From: Chitinophaga silvisoli
Lineage (GTDB): Bacteria > Bacteroidota > Bacteroidia > Chitinophagales > Chitinophagaceae
Assembly (NCBI RefSeq): GCF_003412465.1
Contig: NZ_QTJV01000004.1
Coordinates: 620,001-684,000 of the forward strand
Length of the DNA: 64,000 nucleotides
Reading direction: 5' to 3'
A program made the position numbers and the translations under genes. Of this stretch, positions 26,801-34,863 are shown one piece after another. How positions within the stretch are numbered: the stretch's first letter is position 1; every line of letters starts with the position of its first letter. Below the pieces are notes generated by a model that was given only the letters and a program-made list of their open reading frames with translations, was not told the origin of the DNA and did no database searches.

Positions 26801-27486
26801 ATGGTAGAAACTGCGTAACCAAGGGCTTTTTCTTCCCTCTTGATACCCAGCGCCGTTACTACGAACTCATTGATTATTTTGTCTGCAGGCTGCATTGTGA
26901 TAGTCAACGCAGTCTTTCCGTTTACAGGAACTTCCTGTGTTTTGAAACCTACGTATGATACCACAAGGATTGCATCGTCAGGTACACTTAAAGTAAAACC
27001 ACCATTTTCATCTGTAGCTACCCCATCCGAAGTTCCTTTGATTTTCACTGAAGCACCAATCAGCGCCTCACCTGTTTGATCCAATACCTTACCGGTGATT
27101 TTCACAGTCGTGATCCTCTCACCCATAGGCACTATCACAATCAGATTGTTCGCCAGCTCCTGATAGGTATAACCTGATTTATCCAGGATCATATCCATCA
27201 CAGTGTTAATCTGTGCATCTTTTACATTAATATCCACCTTGCTCTTGTTAGGGATATTCCTGTTGCTGAACATAAAGCGATAATCGCTCTGATGCTCGAT
27301 AATAGAAAGCACCTCCTTAAATTCAACGGAGCGGAGGTTCAGTGTAATCGTTTTTGAGGATAGAACATTTGCAACTACATGCAGATTCAGAAAAAGGATG
27401 AACCCTAACGTTAGTTGTAAAATCAGCAATGGCCTTAAAAGCCCGTAAGGGATCTTGACGCCCCTGGGGCGTACATAAAAACTCAT
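23860..27486 (-). CDS. SusC-family TonB receptor with STN signalling domain (locus 3)
   Basis: A 1208-residue outer-membrane receptor, longer than the other two because of an STN (secretin/TonB N-terminal) domain at residues about 48-115 (KTITLNLRSVEFKEVLSIIEHQSDYRFMFS is split across that region). STN domains contact FecR-type anti-sigma factors in the periplasm. It is followed by a carboxypeptidase-regulatory domain (ITGKVLDQTGEALIGASVKI), the plug entry NEFVVTALGIKREEKALGYAV, and a plug with VLKGASATALYGSDAASGVVVITTKKG. The barrel ends in SIGFSLNASF. FecR and the sigma factor lie just upstream, giving the classic Bacteroidota ECF-sigma/anti-sigma/receptor relay that switches on the locus when the ligand is bound. 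Confidence 0.95.
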   Translation of the reverse strand: MSFYVRPRGVKIPYGLLRPLLILQLTLGFILFLNLHVVANVLSSKTITLNLRSVEFKEVLSIIEHQSDYRFMFSNRNIPNKSKVDINVKDAQINTVMDMILDKSGYTYQELANNLIVIVPMGERITTVKITGKVLDQTGEALIGASVKIKGTSDGVATDENGGFTLSVPDDAILVVSYVGFKTQEVPVNGKTALTITMQPADKIINEFVVTALGIKREEKALGYAVSTITSEQINASGNTNFASALYGKAAGVKITTAPGGATSAVNIQIRGVNSLNYSTQPLYVVDGVQIRNNNETGGAGGNSTGYWDDPRIRGNGILDINPTDIENLTVLKGASATALYGSDAASGVVVITTKKGQKGRGLGVDVNYSTTRESIANAPQYQNTYGPGYDRASNVSLGANEEGWVPVGSDGTVRPFFRAYGQFGPKMDGQMVPWWDGSMHPYSPQPNNYKQMFQKGYNSNLNVSLSNMNEKANYRFSYTRSDYKGIQIGTQQGKNTFNLNSTIKLHSKVSLDVVGGYVNTKVTNRARLMNRLFNSFDGFFSRAEDMAVVFDKYKTTKGYKWVPYDKTQLNPDEALVYQVRPELLNFLWYQLRNNEVENQDRLLSSVTLNIDLAKGLKLRTRVGNDFTSINTEAKSYNEYPIAFNTTSSTGSYGVTKNRYAIVYTDLLATYANDQTKVFGYSISGGFQSRQESFTDQTSSTSGGLVTANWFSLNNSYNSQTTSEVRSKLLKYAFLGIANFSYKNYLFLEGTARQEKSSTLPINNNSYFYPSVNSSFIFTDAFEMPKWLSYGKIRASYGMVGNAPPPYEANIVYTQKPLSTTTGSVPVLTAQNAYGNENLKSEKKTEMEFGLETKMLQNRVGVDISVYNSKVKDLLMRLSTAASNGALTRITNVGELNSKGLEIAFNANPLKRPKTNWNTRLNFAFNNSKVVSLADGVNQIVFKGGDANSVEIVAEVGQTIGNIYMYPLATDDKGNKLVNSSGMYYVDKSRYEKAGNILPKVVGGWSNTFSYKALTLDLTIDYRFGGEILSMPQKYGTNAGMFQSTMKYRDEANGGLPYYVNEQGVATRLPSHNSVSPYGKVYHDGIILPGKKDSDGSDNDMIIEAANYYLTVYDASSNGYNGPAVIRNNYIKFREAVLSYNLSRGTAQKLHMQNIRLSLIGRNLFYFYRTLKNIDPEAPVGQSWLNQGVDEGSTGATRSIGFSLNASF

Positions 27487-27779
27487 AACTTAGATGTTAA
27501 AGGTGATAAAAGTGTTAAAACGGCAGTACTCGTGCGAAAAGGCCTGCTATTTTATTGGAATAAGTCATCTTTCAGCGGGGATTATTTAAATGATCCCCGC
27601 ATTTATTCAGTAGTAATCGCTTTCTTTTCCCATAGACAAAATTTTAGTTGTTTTACTTTGTTTCTGGTGAAATGAAAGTGCGATTCCATAGGTATTATAC
27701 ATCATAGGCATCGGCATAGGGTCCTCATCTCACCTTTCACTACTTATGAAAGGAACTTCTTGATTTACCTGGTTCTTCT
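27487..27779. promoter_or_regulatory. 293-bp leader of the locus-3 susC with hairpins
   Basis: No gene. It holds a strong hairpin GCGGGGAT/ATCCCCGC (27575-27582, 27593-27600) and a second one CCTTTCA/TGAAAGG near 27735-27755. It lies between fecR and susC, so it should contain the ECF-sigma-dependent susC promoter, which I cannot identify by eye. Confidence 0.4.
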
Positions 27780-28850
27780 TTAATAAATTACAATCGTTGA
27801 ATCCTCAATTTTATAATTGAAATTCTCTGTCAGGTGCAGCGCATTCAGTGCTTCCGCAATTGTCTCTCCCTCCAATACTCCTGTAAACCTTAACTGTCTG
27901 TAACCGACCCTGTTGAAGTGGATGCTGATATTATAATAGCGCTCCATTCTCTTGGCCAGTGTTCCAAAATCCTCATCCTGAAATACAAGTTTGTTCTGCA
28001 ACCAGCTTGTTTCCATTACTACCGATGAATCCCTTTTATCATTCAGGTAAGTCATGGATGTTACACTCGGTACACTTGGAACATTAGGTGTTAAATCTTT
28101 TATGCTGACAGCTTTCCTCCTGGTAGAGTCAAAGTTGGTCAGCACCAGTTTCTGAGATGGTTTTAAAATTATTTTCTCAGATGGATTGTCAGTCACGGTA
28201 ACCTCTATCGCCCCTTTAATCAGTGTAGCTTCCGATGAAGCCTCGTCCGGATAAGATTTTACGTTGAAAGCAGTACCCAATACCTTGATATCCATTTTAG
28301 AAGTGTGGATGATAAAAGGTTTTTGTGGATCTGCATGAACATCAAAGAACGCCTCCCCTGTCAGATATACTTCCCTGTTTTTAGTTGCAAAGTCTTCGCT
28401 ATATGCTAATTTACTGTCCGCATTGAGTGTTACTCTTGTACCATCTTCCATGATAAAAGTGGATTTCTGCCCTTTGGCAGTCACTTTTTGCATCATGGAA
28501 CCACGCTGATATATATAATATGTAGCGCCTGCCGAAATAAGGAGTGCCAGAGATGCTGCCGCTGCCATCCAGCGAACACGACCCGTATTACGTACAGGCT
28601 TCATCATCGCTTGCATGACCGGTGTACCTGCTTCTTTTTCCAGCTCATTAATCTTTGACTGCACATTTTCAAAAAGCCTGCGCCCATCTATATAATCAGT
28701 ATGATTCTGAGCCCAGTAGGTACGGAACACGTCATACTGCCTTGCTGAGACAGTATCCTCACGCATTATATTTTGTAGTTCCTGGCCTTCTTGAGGTGTG
28801 ATGTCACCAACCAGGTCCTTTATAACCATTTCAAAAAAACGATCGCTCAT
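27780..28850 (-). CDS. FecR-type anti-sigma factor
   Basis: A 356-residue single-pass inner-membrane protein that holds the neighbouring ECF sigma factor and releases it on signal from the STN receptor. I start it at ATG 28850 (MSDRFFEMVIKDLVGDITPQ), the usual beginning of the cytoplasmic anti-sigma part; the open frame extends to 28931. The transmembrane helix is WMAAAASLALLISAGATYYI near residue 90. The periplasmic FecR domain has TAKGQKSTFIMEDGTRVTLN and EVYLTGEAFFDVHADPQKPF, and the DUF4974-like C-terminal part has LVFQDEDFGTLAKRMERYY and ILRFTGVLEG-type text. Immediately downstream of the sigma gene, upstream of susC. Confident. Confidence 0.94.
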   Translation of the reverse strand: MSDRFFEMVIKDLVGDITPQEGQELQNIMREDTVSARQYDVFRTYWAQNHTDYIDGRRLFENVQSKINELEKEAGTPVMQAMMKPVRNTGRVRWMAAAASLALLISAGATYYIYQRGSMMQKVTAKGQKSTFIMEDGTRVTLNADSKLAYSEDFATKNREVYLTGEAFFDVHADPQKPFIIHTSKMDIKVLGTAFNVKSYPDEASSEATLIKGAIEVTVTDNPSEKIILKPSQKLVLTNFDSTRRKAVSIKDLTPNVPSVPSVTSMTYLNDKRDSSVVMETSWLQNKLVFQDEDFGTLAKRMERYYNISIHFNRVGYRQLRFTGVLEGETIAEALNALHLTENFNYKIEDSTIVIY

Positions 28851-28944
28851 TGTCCGTTGGAATAACCCTTTGTATATAGGACAATTTTTTAATGGTAATA
28901 TGCGTACAAGCTTTAAAAAAAATTTTAACATATATCTCCAAGTC

Positions 28945-29574
28945 CTAATTACCCATAAATATGAATAAAACTAATATAGTACTAATAAGATTGTCTGTCG
29001 CCTGTCGGTTTGCCTTCTTCAGATAAGGATCCATCGCCTTACTCATCTTCTTCATCGCCCGGAGCATCTGCGTGTGTACAGTACGATGCGAAATATTAAG
29101 AATCTCTGCTACCTCCTTGTATTTCATCCCGTTTTCCTTGATGAGCCGGAATATAATACCACACTGCCGTGGTAAAGTCCCTATCGCCTGATCCATTTTG
29201 AAAATCAATTCCTTCTTCTCCAGCTCCAGCTCCGGCGAGGCCTCATTGATCAGTATCCCCCCTCCATCATGATCCTCAATGTTCACTACCTGGATACTGG
29301 AAAAGCGTTTATTATAATTCAGGGCCTGGTTTTTTACCGCAATAAAAAGATATGTCTCCGGCTTCTCAACCACCTGCATCTGAACTCTATCCATCCAGCA
29401 TTTCACAAAAACATCCGAAACTATCTCCTCAGCAACCTGCTGATAATGAACGTACAGCGTGCAAAATTTGATGAGACGAGGGTTTAATTCGTGAAATAAA
29501 ACCTCAAATGACCGGGCATCACTACCTTTTGTGAAGCGCTCCCATAGATCATTTATATTAACCTCTTTTTGCAT
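28945..29574 (-). CDS. ECF RNA polymerase sigma factor (Bacteroidota family 1 type)
   Basis: A 209-residue extracytoplasmic-function sigma factor that directs RNA polymerase to the locus-3 promoters. Region 2 reads FEVLFHELNPRLIKFCTLYVHYQQVAEEIV with SDVFVKCW; region 4 reads IGTLPRQCGIIFRLIKENGMKYKEVAEILNISHRTVHTQM, a standard helix-turn-helix. After the usual end, the protein carries a hydrophobic tail LISTILVLFIFMGN, which could touch the membrane. It is followed by fecR and susC in the same direction. No promoter was assigned; the upstream 200 bp is very AT-rich. Confidence 0.94.
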   Translation of the reverse strand: MQKEVNINDLWERFTKGSDARSFEVLFHELNPRLIKFCTLYVHYQQVAEEIVSDVFVKCWMDRVQMQVVEKPETYLFIAVKNQALNYNKRFSSIQVVNIEDHDGGGILINEASPELELEKKELIFKMDQAIGTLPRQCGIIFRLIKENGMKYKEVAEILNISHRTVHTQMLRAMKKMSKAMDPYLKKANRQATDNLISTILVLFIFMGN

Positions 29575-29710
29575 TCTAACTTTTCATTATATTTCAGACA
29601 GCAATGTAGTAAAAGTATATGGCAAATAAAAATAATAAATCTTTCTGAATTAATTATTTATAATATATATTATTACCGATACATTAATATTTAGGCATAT
29701 CAGATTTGAG

Positions 29711-29755
29711 CAAAAAAAGAGGGGGAAGCAGTCCTTATCAGACTACTTCCCCCTC
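29711..29755 (-). terminator. Terminator after ferritin
   Basis: GAGGGGGAAGCAGTC (29719-29733) pairs with GACTACTTCCCCCTC (29741-29755) with one G-U, and the A-run 29712-29718 gives the U-tract on the minus strand. Confidence 0.88.
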
Positions 29756-29780
29756 TCTATATCAAGGAGTTATATTTTTC

Positions 29781-30278
29781 CTATTCCTGCTCCATCGTCA
29801 TTATGTCACGATCGAACAAATAAAGACCAGATTTGTCATCTCCTATCAGTTCCAGTTTATCATTACACTCACGCGCCAGTCTTTCCTCTTCAATCTGCTC
29901 ATTTACATACCATTGCAGGAAATTATGCGTCGCATAATCCTTTTCCTGCAATGCGATGTCTACCAGTTCATTAATCCCCTCGCTCACCTTCACCTCGTGC
30001 GCAAAAAGCTCTTCAAATGCCTTTTTCAGAGACGGAAAAGTGAGAACCGGCTGCGCCAAAGCAGGAACGATGGCAAAACCTCCACGCTCATTTATATAAT
30101 GAATCAGTTTCAACATGTGCATTCTCTCCTCGTCACTGTGCTTAAAGAAGAATTTTGTTACGCCCTTCAGACCTGGCTGAATGTCTGCCCAGCTTCCCAT
30201 AGCGAGGTAAGCCTGTGATGACTGCGCCTCCATTAAAACCTGCTTATTCAGCGCTTCCTGCATTCTTTGTGACAACAT
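29781..30278 (-). CDS. ftnA: Non-heme ferritin
   Basis: A 165-residue bacterial ferritin, which forms a 24-subunit cytoplasmic shell that oxidises Fe(II) and stores the iron. The four-helix bundle is plain: MQEALNKQVLMEAQSSQAYLAMG, then FFFKHSDEERMHMLKLIHYINERGG with the ferroxidase ExxH (DEERMH), and YVNEQIEEERLARECNDKLELIG with the third iron-site acidic residues. Normal length. It is transcribed alone with its own terminator. The C-terminal acidic tail MTMEQE is unremarkable. Confident for family; symbol by similarity. Confidence 0.94.
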   Translation of the reverse strand: MLSQRMQEALNKQVLMEAQSSQAYLAMGSWADIQPGLKGVTKFFFKHSDEERMHMLKLIHYINERGGFAIVPALAQPVLTFPSLKKAFEELFAHEVKVSEGINELVDIALQEKDYATHNFLQWYVNEQIEEERLARECNDKLELIGDDKSGLYLFDRDIMTMEQE

Positions 30279-30308
30279 AATATTCGCTTTTTGGTGATAT
30301 ACAATTGA

Positions 30309-30653
30309 TTATCTAAGTAAAAAATCTTCTCTCATGGGATGAAAGACATCTATCAGTACCCCCTCCTCTTTGCACACCACTCCATGGATAGCCTCAGAAG
30401 GCACAGAAAAGACATCCCCCGTTTGCAATATCTTCCGGGTACCGGCAATCTCCACTTCAAAGGTCCCCTTCTCCACATAAGACATCTGCAGATGTGGATG
30501 CGAATGCAAGGTGCCCACCGCCCCTTTCTCAAAAGCCACCTTTACGATCATCAATTGCTCACCGTAGGCCATGACCTTTCTTTTCACGCCGGGATCCGTT
30601 GGCTGCCATGCAATATCAGCATCTAATTTATAAAAAACAGACAAGTCCGCCAT
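30309..30653 (-). CDS. Cupin-domain protein, KdgF-like
   Basis: A 114-residue single-domain cupin. Metal-binding motif 1 is THxHxxL-like (VGTLHSHPHLQMSYVEKGTFEV) and motif 2 is GDVFSVPSEAIHGVV, giving three His and one Glu for a metal centre. The tail ILIDVFHPMREDFL is shared with KdgF proteins, which open 4,5-unsaturated uronates produced by pectin or alginate lyases. That would suit a glycan-degrading organism, but the activity cannot be proved from sequence. It has its own -7 element, overlapping the end of the DUF4369 gene, and sits between that gene and ferritin. Confidence 0.83.
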   Translation of the reverse strand: MADLSVFYKLDADIAWQPTDPGVKRKVMAYGEQLMIVKVAFEKGAVGTLHSHPHLQMSYVEKGTFEVEIAGTRKILQTGDVFSVPSEAIHGVVCKEEGVLIDVFHPMREDFLLR

Positions 30654-30672
30654 TTGTTGATTGTTAGTGAAT

Positions 30673-30680
30673 CAAATATA
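30673..30680 (-). promoter_or_regulatory. -7 element for the cupin gene
   Basis: TATATTTG on the minus strand, 19 bp before the cupin ATG and just past the stop codon of the gene upstream. Confidence 0.45.
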
Positions 30681-30681
30681 A

Positions 30682-31362
30682 TTATTTCAGGAGCTTTTCA
30701 AAGGCTTTCCCTTTCGCACTGTTTCTCACTGCCGGCGATAAACGGCGATACAAATCATCCGCCTGCTGATCCGGCTTCCCATCCGCATACCATTCCAATG
30801 CCGTAACACTGATAACCGAATTGGGATGCTTGGCCGCATAAGTCAGGTATACCTGCCTTTCCTCTTTTCTCATTGCAGCATATTCCTCCGCAATCGCTGC
30901 CTGAAAAGCAGGAATATGCCTTGCTTCCAGTGGTGCAGACGTGTATTCAAGATAAATCCTTTTTTGCCTTTCCCGAAATGGTTTCAACTGTGCCAATAGC
31001 TCCTGGTATTCCTGGTTTACCGGACCAGCCGTAAATATAGCCGTCATGAGCGAATCCTTTCCACTCAGTTCCATCGTACCCTTTTCGATATAAAAGAAAA
31101 TAGCATCCAGACCTACATTATCCATACTTTGTGGGGTCGACAGCAGCATCAGGGCATCAGACACCTCTCTCACACTGCCTTTAAATTCAAACTTTCCATC
31201 CTGTAATTGTGCGGTATCATGAACTTCTTTCCCATCAGAAAGATAGCTCAGGTACAGGTGACAGTCAGGGCCCAGGTGCCCTATTTGCCCTTTCAGAACA
31301 AAGGGAGATTGCTGTGCAGCTACCGTGAGGGGAAACAATAGCGCAAGAAGGAGTCTTATCAT
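30682..31362 (-). CDS. Secreted DUF4369 protein lacking a thioredoxin domain
   Basis: A 226-residue exported protein (signal LLLALLFPLTVAAQQ; start ATG 31362, MIRLLLALLF). The N-terminal 110 residues match DUF4369 (FVLKGQIGHLGPDCHLYLSYLSDGKEVHDTAQLQDGKFEFKGSV), a beta-rich domain that normally precedes a TlpA/AhpC thioredoxin domain in Bacteroidota proteins. Here only a charged helical segment follows and the protein ends; no CxxC motif is present. It may be a stand-alone version or a shortened family member. It lies downstream of the sugar transporter, after that gene's terminator. Confidence 0.75.
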   Translation of the reverse strand: MIRLLLALLFPLTVAAQQSPFVLKGQIGHLGPDCHLYLSYLSDGKEVHDTAQLQDGKFEFKGSVREVSDALMLLSTPQSMDNVGLDAIFFYIEKGTMELSGKDSLMTAIFTAGPVNQEYQELLAQLKPFRERQKRIYLEYTSAPLEARHIPAFQAAIAEEYAAMRKEERQVYLTYAAKHPNSVISVTALEWYADGKPDQQADDLYRRLSPAVRNSAKGKAFEKLLK

Positions 31363-31397
31363 CGCGTGGCAAGGGTTAATTATTCCTAATTTAATGA

Positions 31398-31434
31398 AAA
31401 AAACCACTTCCGCCGAAGACAGAAGTGGTTTTTT
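31398..31434 (-). terminator. Terminator after the sugar porter
   Basis: AAAAAACCACTTC (31398-31410) and GAAGTGGTTTTTT (31422-31434) form a symmetric hairpin; on the minus strand the stem runs into T residues. It may also work in the other direction. Confidence 0.85.
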
Positions 31435-31450
31435 GCGCTATCTCTAAACT

Positions 31451-32788
31451 TTATTTTATACCCAATTCTTTCTGAATCTGCTCCAAAGATTTCCCCTTCG
31501 TCTCCGGCATCACCTTCAAAATAAACAACAACTGCAACAACATCATGCCACTATAAAATACAAAGGAATAATAGCCACCATGCGCACTGCCTTCTACAAT
31601 AATCGGGAATGTCCAGGAAATAATCGCTGCCATGATCCAGTGTGTAAAACTCCCCAGTGAACCACCCTGTGAACGCACTGAATTCGGGAAGATCTCTGAT
31701 ATAAATACCCAGATCACTGCCCCCTGGGAGAAAGCAAAGAATGCTATAAATCCAATCAGGTAAATCAATACATTGCTGTTCGCTACATGCGCTACACCAT
31801 CAGCCGGCTGCAGATCCTTAAATGTATAAGCCGTCAGCCCCAGGAATACTATCATTCCCACTGAGCCGATTAACATCAGCGTCTTACGACCAAATCTGTC
31901 TATCATCGTCATCGCCAGTAATGTAAACAACAAATTCGCCGCACCAATATACACCGGCTGTAAATAAGCCTTGGTCTGATCAAAACCTGCCATCTCAAAA
32001 ATGCGCGGTGCATAATACAGGATCGCATTAATACCGGAAAGCTGATTGAACATCGCCAGCAATACCGCATACATCACAGGTTTCATATACCTGCCCTGGA
32101 AGAGCTTTTCCTGGTGTGATTGTACTGATTCTTTGATAGACTGAATAGCACCGTTGACATCTGCCTCCTGCAAGCGGTTCAGGATAGGAATCGCTTCTGC
32201 CTCACGATTATTCAAAATCAGCCAGCGTGGACTCTCAGGAATTGAACGCAGCAAAATCCAGAAGAGCGCAGAAGGTATCACCATAATACCCAGCATCCAG
32301 CGCCATGCCTGGTCCCCTAAACCTACAAAGAGGAAATTGGTCAGGTAAGCAATGAAAATGCCCGCCACAATGTTCAGCTGGAACATGCCTGCCAGTCTGC
32401 CCCTGAGATGAGCAGGCGCTATTTCTGAAATGTACATAGGCCCTACTACTGAAGATGCACCAACTGCAAACCCACTTGTAAAACGGAAGAATACAAATAA
32501 GAACCATGCAGATACCGAAGCACAGCCAATAGACGAAATCACAAAAATAACAGCGATAGTAAGCAACACTTTTTTACGGCCGTGAATGCGGGCTGGACTA
32601 CCTACTATCAGCGAACCAAGGACAGTACCGATCAGACTGGCAGCCACCGTGAAGCCATGCCAGAAAGAGTCGAGTTGCCATAATTGTTGGATGGTTTTTT
32701 CCGCGCCTGAAATAACGGCTGTTTCAAAGCCGAACAGAAAGCCGCCCAGGGCAGCGATCAGGGCGATACGTACAGGATAAGAAAGCAT
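31451..32788 (-). CDS. Sugar:H+ symporter, MFS sugar porter family
   Basis: A 445-residue twelve-helix inner-membrane transporter like XylE/AraE/GLUT proteins, bringing monosaccharides into the cytoplasm. Signature motifs: GFETAVISGAEKTI in helix 1, GRKKVLLTIAV in loop 2-3, RGRLAGMFQL with PESPRWLIL at the end of the first half, DRFGRKTLML in loop 8-9, and PETKGKSLEQIQKELG at the C-terminus. The QLSGINAILYYAP segment in helix 7 holds the sugar-binding Gln pair. It is near two aldo/keto reductases and a glycoside hydrolase cluster, so its substrate may be a pentose or deoxyhexose, but this is not fixed. Confidence 0.93.
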   Translation of the reverse strand: MLSYPVRIALIAALGGFLFGFETAVISGAEKTIQQLWQLDSFWHGFTVAASLIGTVLGSLIVGSPARIHGRKKVLLTIAVIFVISSIGCASVSAWFLFVFFRFTSGFAVGASSVVGPMYISEIAPAHLRGRLAGMFQLNIVAGIFIAYLTNFLFVGLGDQAWRWMLGIMVIPSALFWILLRSIPESPRWLILNNREAEAIPILNRLQEADVNGAIQSIKESVQSHQEKLFQGRYMKPVMYAVLLAMFNQLSGINAILYYAPRIFEMAGFDQTKAYLQPVYIGAANLLFTLLAMTMIDRFGRKTLMLIGSVGMIVFLGLTAYTFKDLQPADGVAHVANSNVLIYLIGFIAFFAFSQGAVIWVFISEIFPNSVRSQGGSLGSFTHWIMAAIISWTFPIIVEGSAHGGYYSFVFYSGMMLLQLLFILKVMPETKGKSLEQIQKELGIK

Positions 32789-32850
32789 ATTGACTGAGTA
32801 ACGTGGTTAAAAAAATAAATATAATATGCTTTTTTTGATTTCTCCCTTAT

Positions 32851-32884
32851 AAAAAACAAATCCTCAGACCAACAGGTCCGAGGA
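32851..32884 (-). terminator. Terminator after the aldo/keto reductase pair
   Basis: TCCTCAGACC (32861-32870) pairs with GGTCCGAGGA (32875-32884); the A-rich 32851-32860 supplies a U-tract on the minus strand. Confidence 0.85.
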
Positions 32885-32911
32885 CTTGCTTTTAAAAGCC
32901 TTTGCCCAGCT

Positions 32912-33742
32912 TTATTTAGATAAAGATTCAAATTCTTCATCCGTCAGTTCCACATCAGCCGCCTTCAGATTTTCTTCCAAATGCGCTACTGACTTGGTTC
33001 CTGGGATCAACAGGATATTATCTGCCCGCTTCAGTAACCAGGCCAACGCGATCTGCGCCGTCGTTGCCTGATGCTTGTCAGCAATTGTCTTGATCTTATC
33101 CGCCATCTTCTGCGGACCAGATGCCAACGGGAACCAGGGTATGAATGCCAGGCCCTGCTCTGTGGTAAAATCCAGTACATCTTCCCATTTCCTTTCTCCC
33201 AGGTTATATAGGTTCTGTACAGACACAATTGGTAAAATCTGTTGCACCTGCTTAATCTGGTCGATAGTTACTTCCGATAAACCTACATAACGGATCTTCC
33301 CTGCCTTCACCGCTTCTATCACCGGCTGTAAGGTCTCTTCCACCGGCGTATTCGGATCTATACGGTGCAATTGCCACAAGTCGATAGTATCTACTTTCAG
33401 CCTTTGCAAACTACCCTCGATATTCTGACGTATGAAATCAGGTTTGCCATTAGGCACCCAGTTATCAGGCCCTGGGCGCACAAAGCCACCCTTGGTAGCA
33501 ATAACCACATCAGGTTTATACGGATACAATGCATCTGCAATCAGGGTTTCATTCGTATCCGGACCATACGCTTCTGCCGTATCAATGAAATTCACACCAC
33601 CCGCTACTGCAGCCTGCAATACCTTCTTCGCATTCTCACGGTCATCCACATCTCCAAATACCCCCTTGCCGGTGAGTTGCATCGCACCATAACCAAGACG
33701 GTTTATTTCCAGGGTTCCTCCAAGTTTAAATGTTGTTGCCAT
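32912..33742 (-). CDS. Aldo/keto reductase (first of a pair)
   Basis: A 276-residue NADPH-dependent oxidoreductase with the TIM-barrel AKR fold. The catalytic tetrad is intact: Asp and Tyr in FIDTAEAYGPD, Lys in ATKGGF, His in LWQLHRID. The cofactor motif near the end is LLIPGTKSVAHLEENLKA. It reduces aldehydes, ketones or sugars, or oxidises in reverse. It is downstream of a second AKR with a 21-bp gap, so the two are one transcript, closed by a terminator. Substrate unknown. Confidence 0.93.
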   Translation of the reverse strand: MATTFKLGGTLEINRLGYGAMQLTGKGVFGDVDDRENAKKVLQAAVAGGVNFIDTAEAYGPDTNETLIADALYPYKPDVVIATKGGFVRPGPDNWVPNGKPDFIRQNIEGSLQRLKVDTIDLWQLHRIDPNTPVEETLQPVIEAVKAGKIRYVGLSEVTIDQIKQVQQILPIVSVQNLYNLGERKWEDVLDFTTEQGLAFIPWFPLASGPQKMADKIKTIADKHQATTAQIALAWLLKRADNILLIPGTKSVAHLEENLKAADVELTDEEFESLSK

Positions 33743-33763
33743 TTTCTGTACTTTTTAATTGGG

Positions 33764-34750
33764 TTAATTATTCGCCATTTTCTCCTGTACTTCCGTATAT
33801 CTGGCGCCAGTATCCGGATACTTTTTCAATAATGCCTCCAGTGCAGAAAGGTCTGCCGCTGTGAGTGCCAGGTCTACTGCCGCTGCATTTTCCTCCAGGT
33901 ATTTACGCTTCTTGGTACCCGGAATCGGAATAATGTTTTCGCCCTGGGCCAGTACCCATGCCAGTGCCAGCTGTGCAGGCGTTGCATTTTTACCCGCCGC
34001 CAGTTCAGCAAAACCAGCTGCCAGCTTCGCATTGTTATCAGCATATTCCTGTTGATAACGGGGAATGCCTTTGCGGAAATCACCTTCAGGCAGGGCATTT
34101 ACATCCAGTGTATTTGTCACCAGCCCTCTCGCCAGCGGACTAAATGGCACAAAAGTGATGCCCAGCTCTTTGCAGAGAGGCAGGATCTCCTTTTCCACAT
34201 TCCGTGTGAGCAAAGAATATTCACTCTGCAATGCAGTGATAGGATGTACCGCATGGGCTTTGCGGATGGAAGCAGGAGACGCTTCTGAAAGGCCGATATA
34301 CTTTACCTTCCCTTCTTTCACCAACGCAGCCATTGCACCTACTGTCTCCTCGATGGGCACATTTGGGTCTACTCTATGTGCATAATATAGGTCAATATGA
34401 TCTACCCGCAGGCGTTGCAGGCTCTTCTCTACAGCCGTTTTCATGTAAGCCGGGGAACCATCGAACACCTGTTTGCCATGACCCAGCGATTTAAAACCAA
34501 ACTTGGTAGCTATAAAGATCTTGTCACGATGCGGTACCAAAACCTGTGAAATGAGTTTTTCATTCTCTCCATCTCCATATATATCGGCAGTATCCCAGAA
34601 GTTAATACCCAGTTCCAATGCGCGATGTAACGTTGCAATTGATTCCTTGTCATCGGGAACGCCATAGGCATGACTCATTCCCATGCAGCCCAGCCCGATA
34701 GCAGATAATGATGTTCCTGTAGTGCCTAAATCCCTGTATTTCATTGTCAT
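33764..34750 (-). CDS. Aldo/keto reductase (second of a pair)
   Basis: A 328-residue AKR of the group often called YajO/AKR13-like. I start at ATG 34750 (MTMKYRDLGTTG); 34744 is nearly equal, and a longer start at 34807 would run into the upstream terminator. Tetrad: Asp and Tyr in FWDTADIYGDGEN, Lys in ATKFGF, His in LYYAHRVD. GLGCMGMSHAYG and IIPIPGTKKRKYLEENAAA are standard. It is about 60 residues longer than the first AKR and clearly diverged from it, so this is a pair of paralogues, not a recent duplication. Confidence 0.93.
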   Translation of the reverse strand: MTMKYRDLGTTGTSLSAIGLGCMGMSHAYGVPDDKESIATLHRALELGINFWDTADIYGDGENEKLISQVLVPHRDKIFIATKFGFKSLGHGKQVFDGSPAYMKTAVEKSLQRLRVDHIDLYYAHRVDPNVPIEETVGAMAALVKEGKVKYIGLSEASPASIRKAHAVHPITALQSEYSLLTRNVEKEILPLCKELGITFVPFSPLARGLVTNTLDVNALPEGDFRKGIPRYQQEYADNNAKLAAGFAELAAGKNATPAQLALAWVLAQGENIIPIPGTKKRKYLEENAAAVDLALTAADLSALEALLKKYPDTGARYTEVQEKMANN

Positions 34751-34778
34751 TAATTTTGGAGTTATACAAAATAAAAGC

Positions 34779-34816
34779 AAAATAGGATGCACTCTTTTTG
34801 AATGCATCCTATTTTT
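34779..34816 (-). terminator. Terminator after the GH43 gene
   Basis: AAAATAGGATGCA (34779-34791) and TGCATCCTATTTTT (34803-34816) form a hairpin just upstream of the AKR pair, ending the hydrolase transcript. Confidence 0.8.
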
Positions 34817-34863
34817 AAAGATAGTTTGAAATAGATCATGAAGGGGAGATCTTACCCTCCAAT

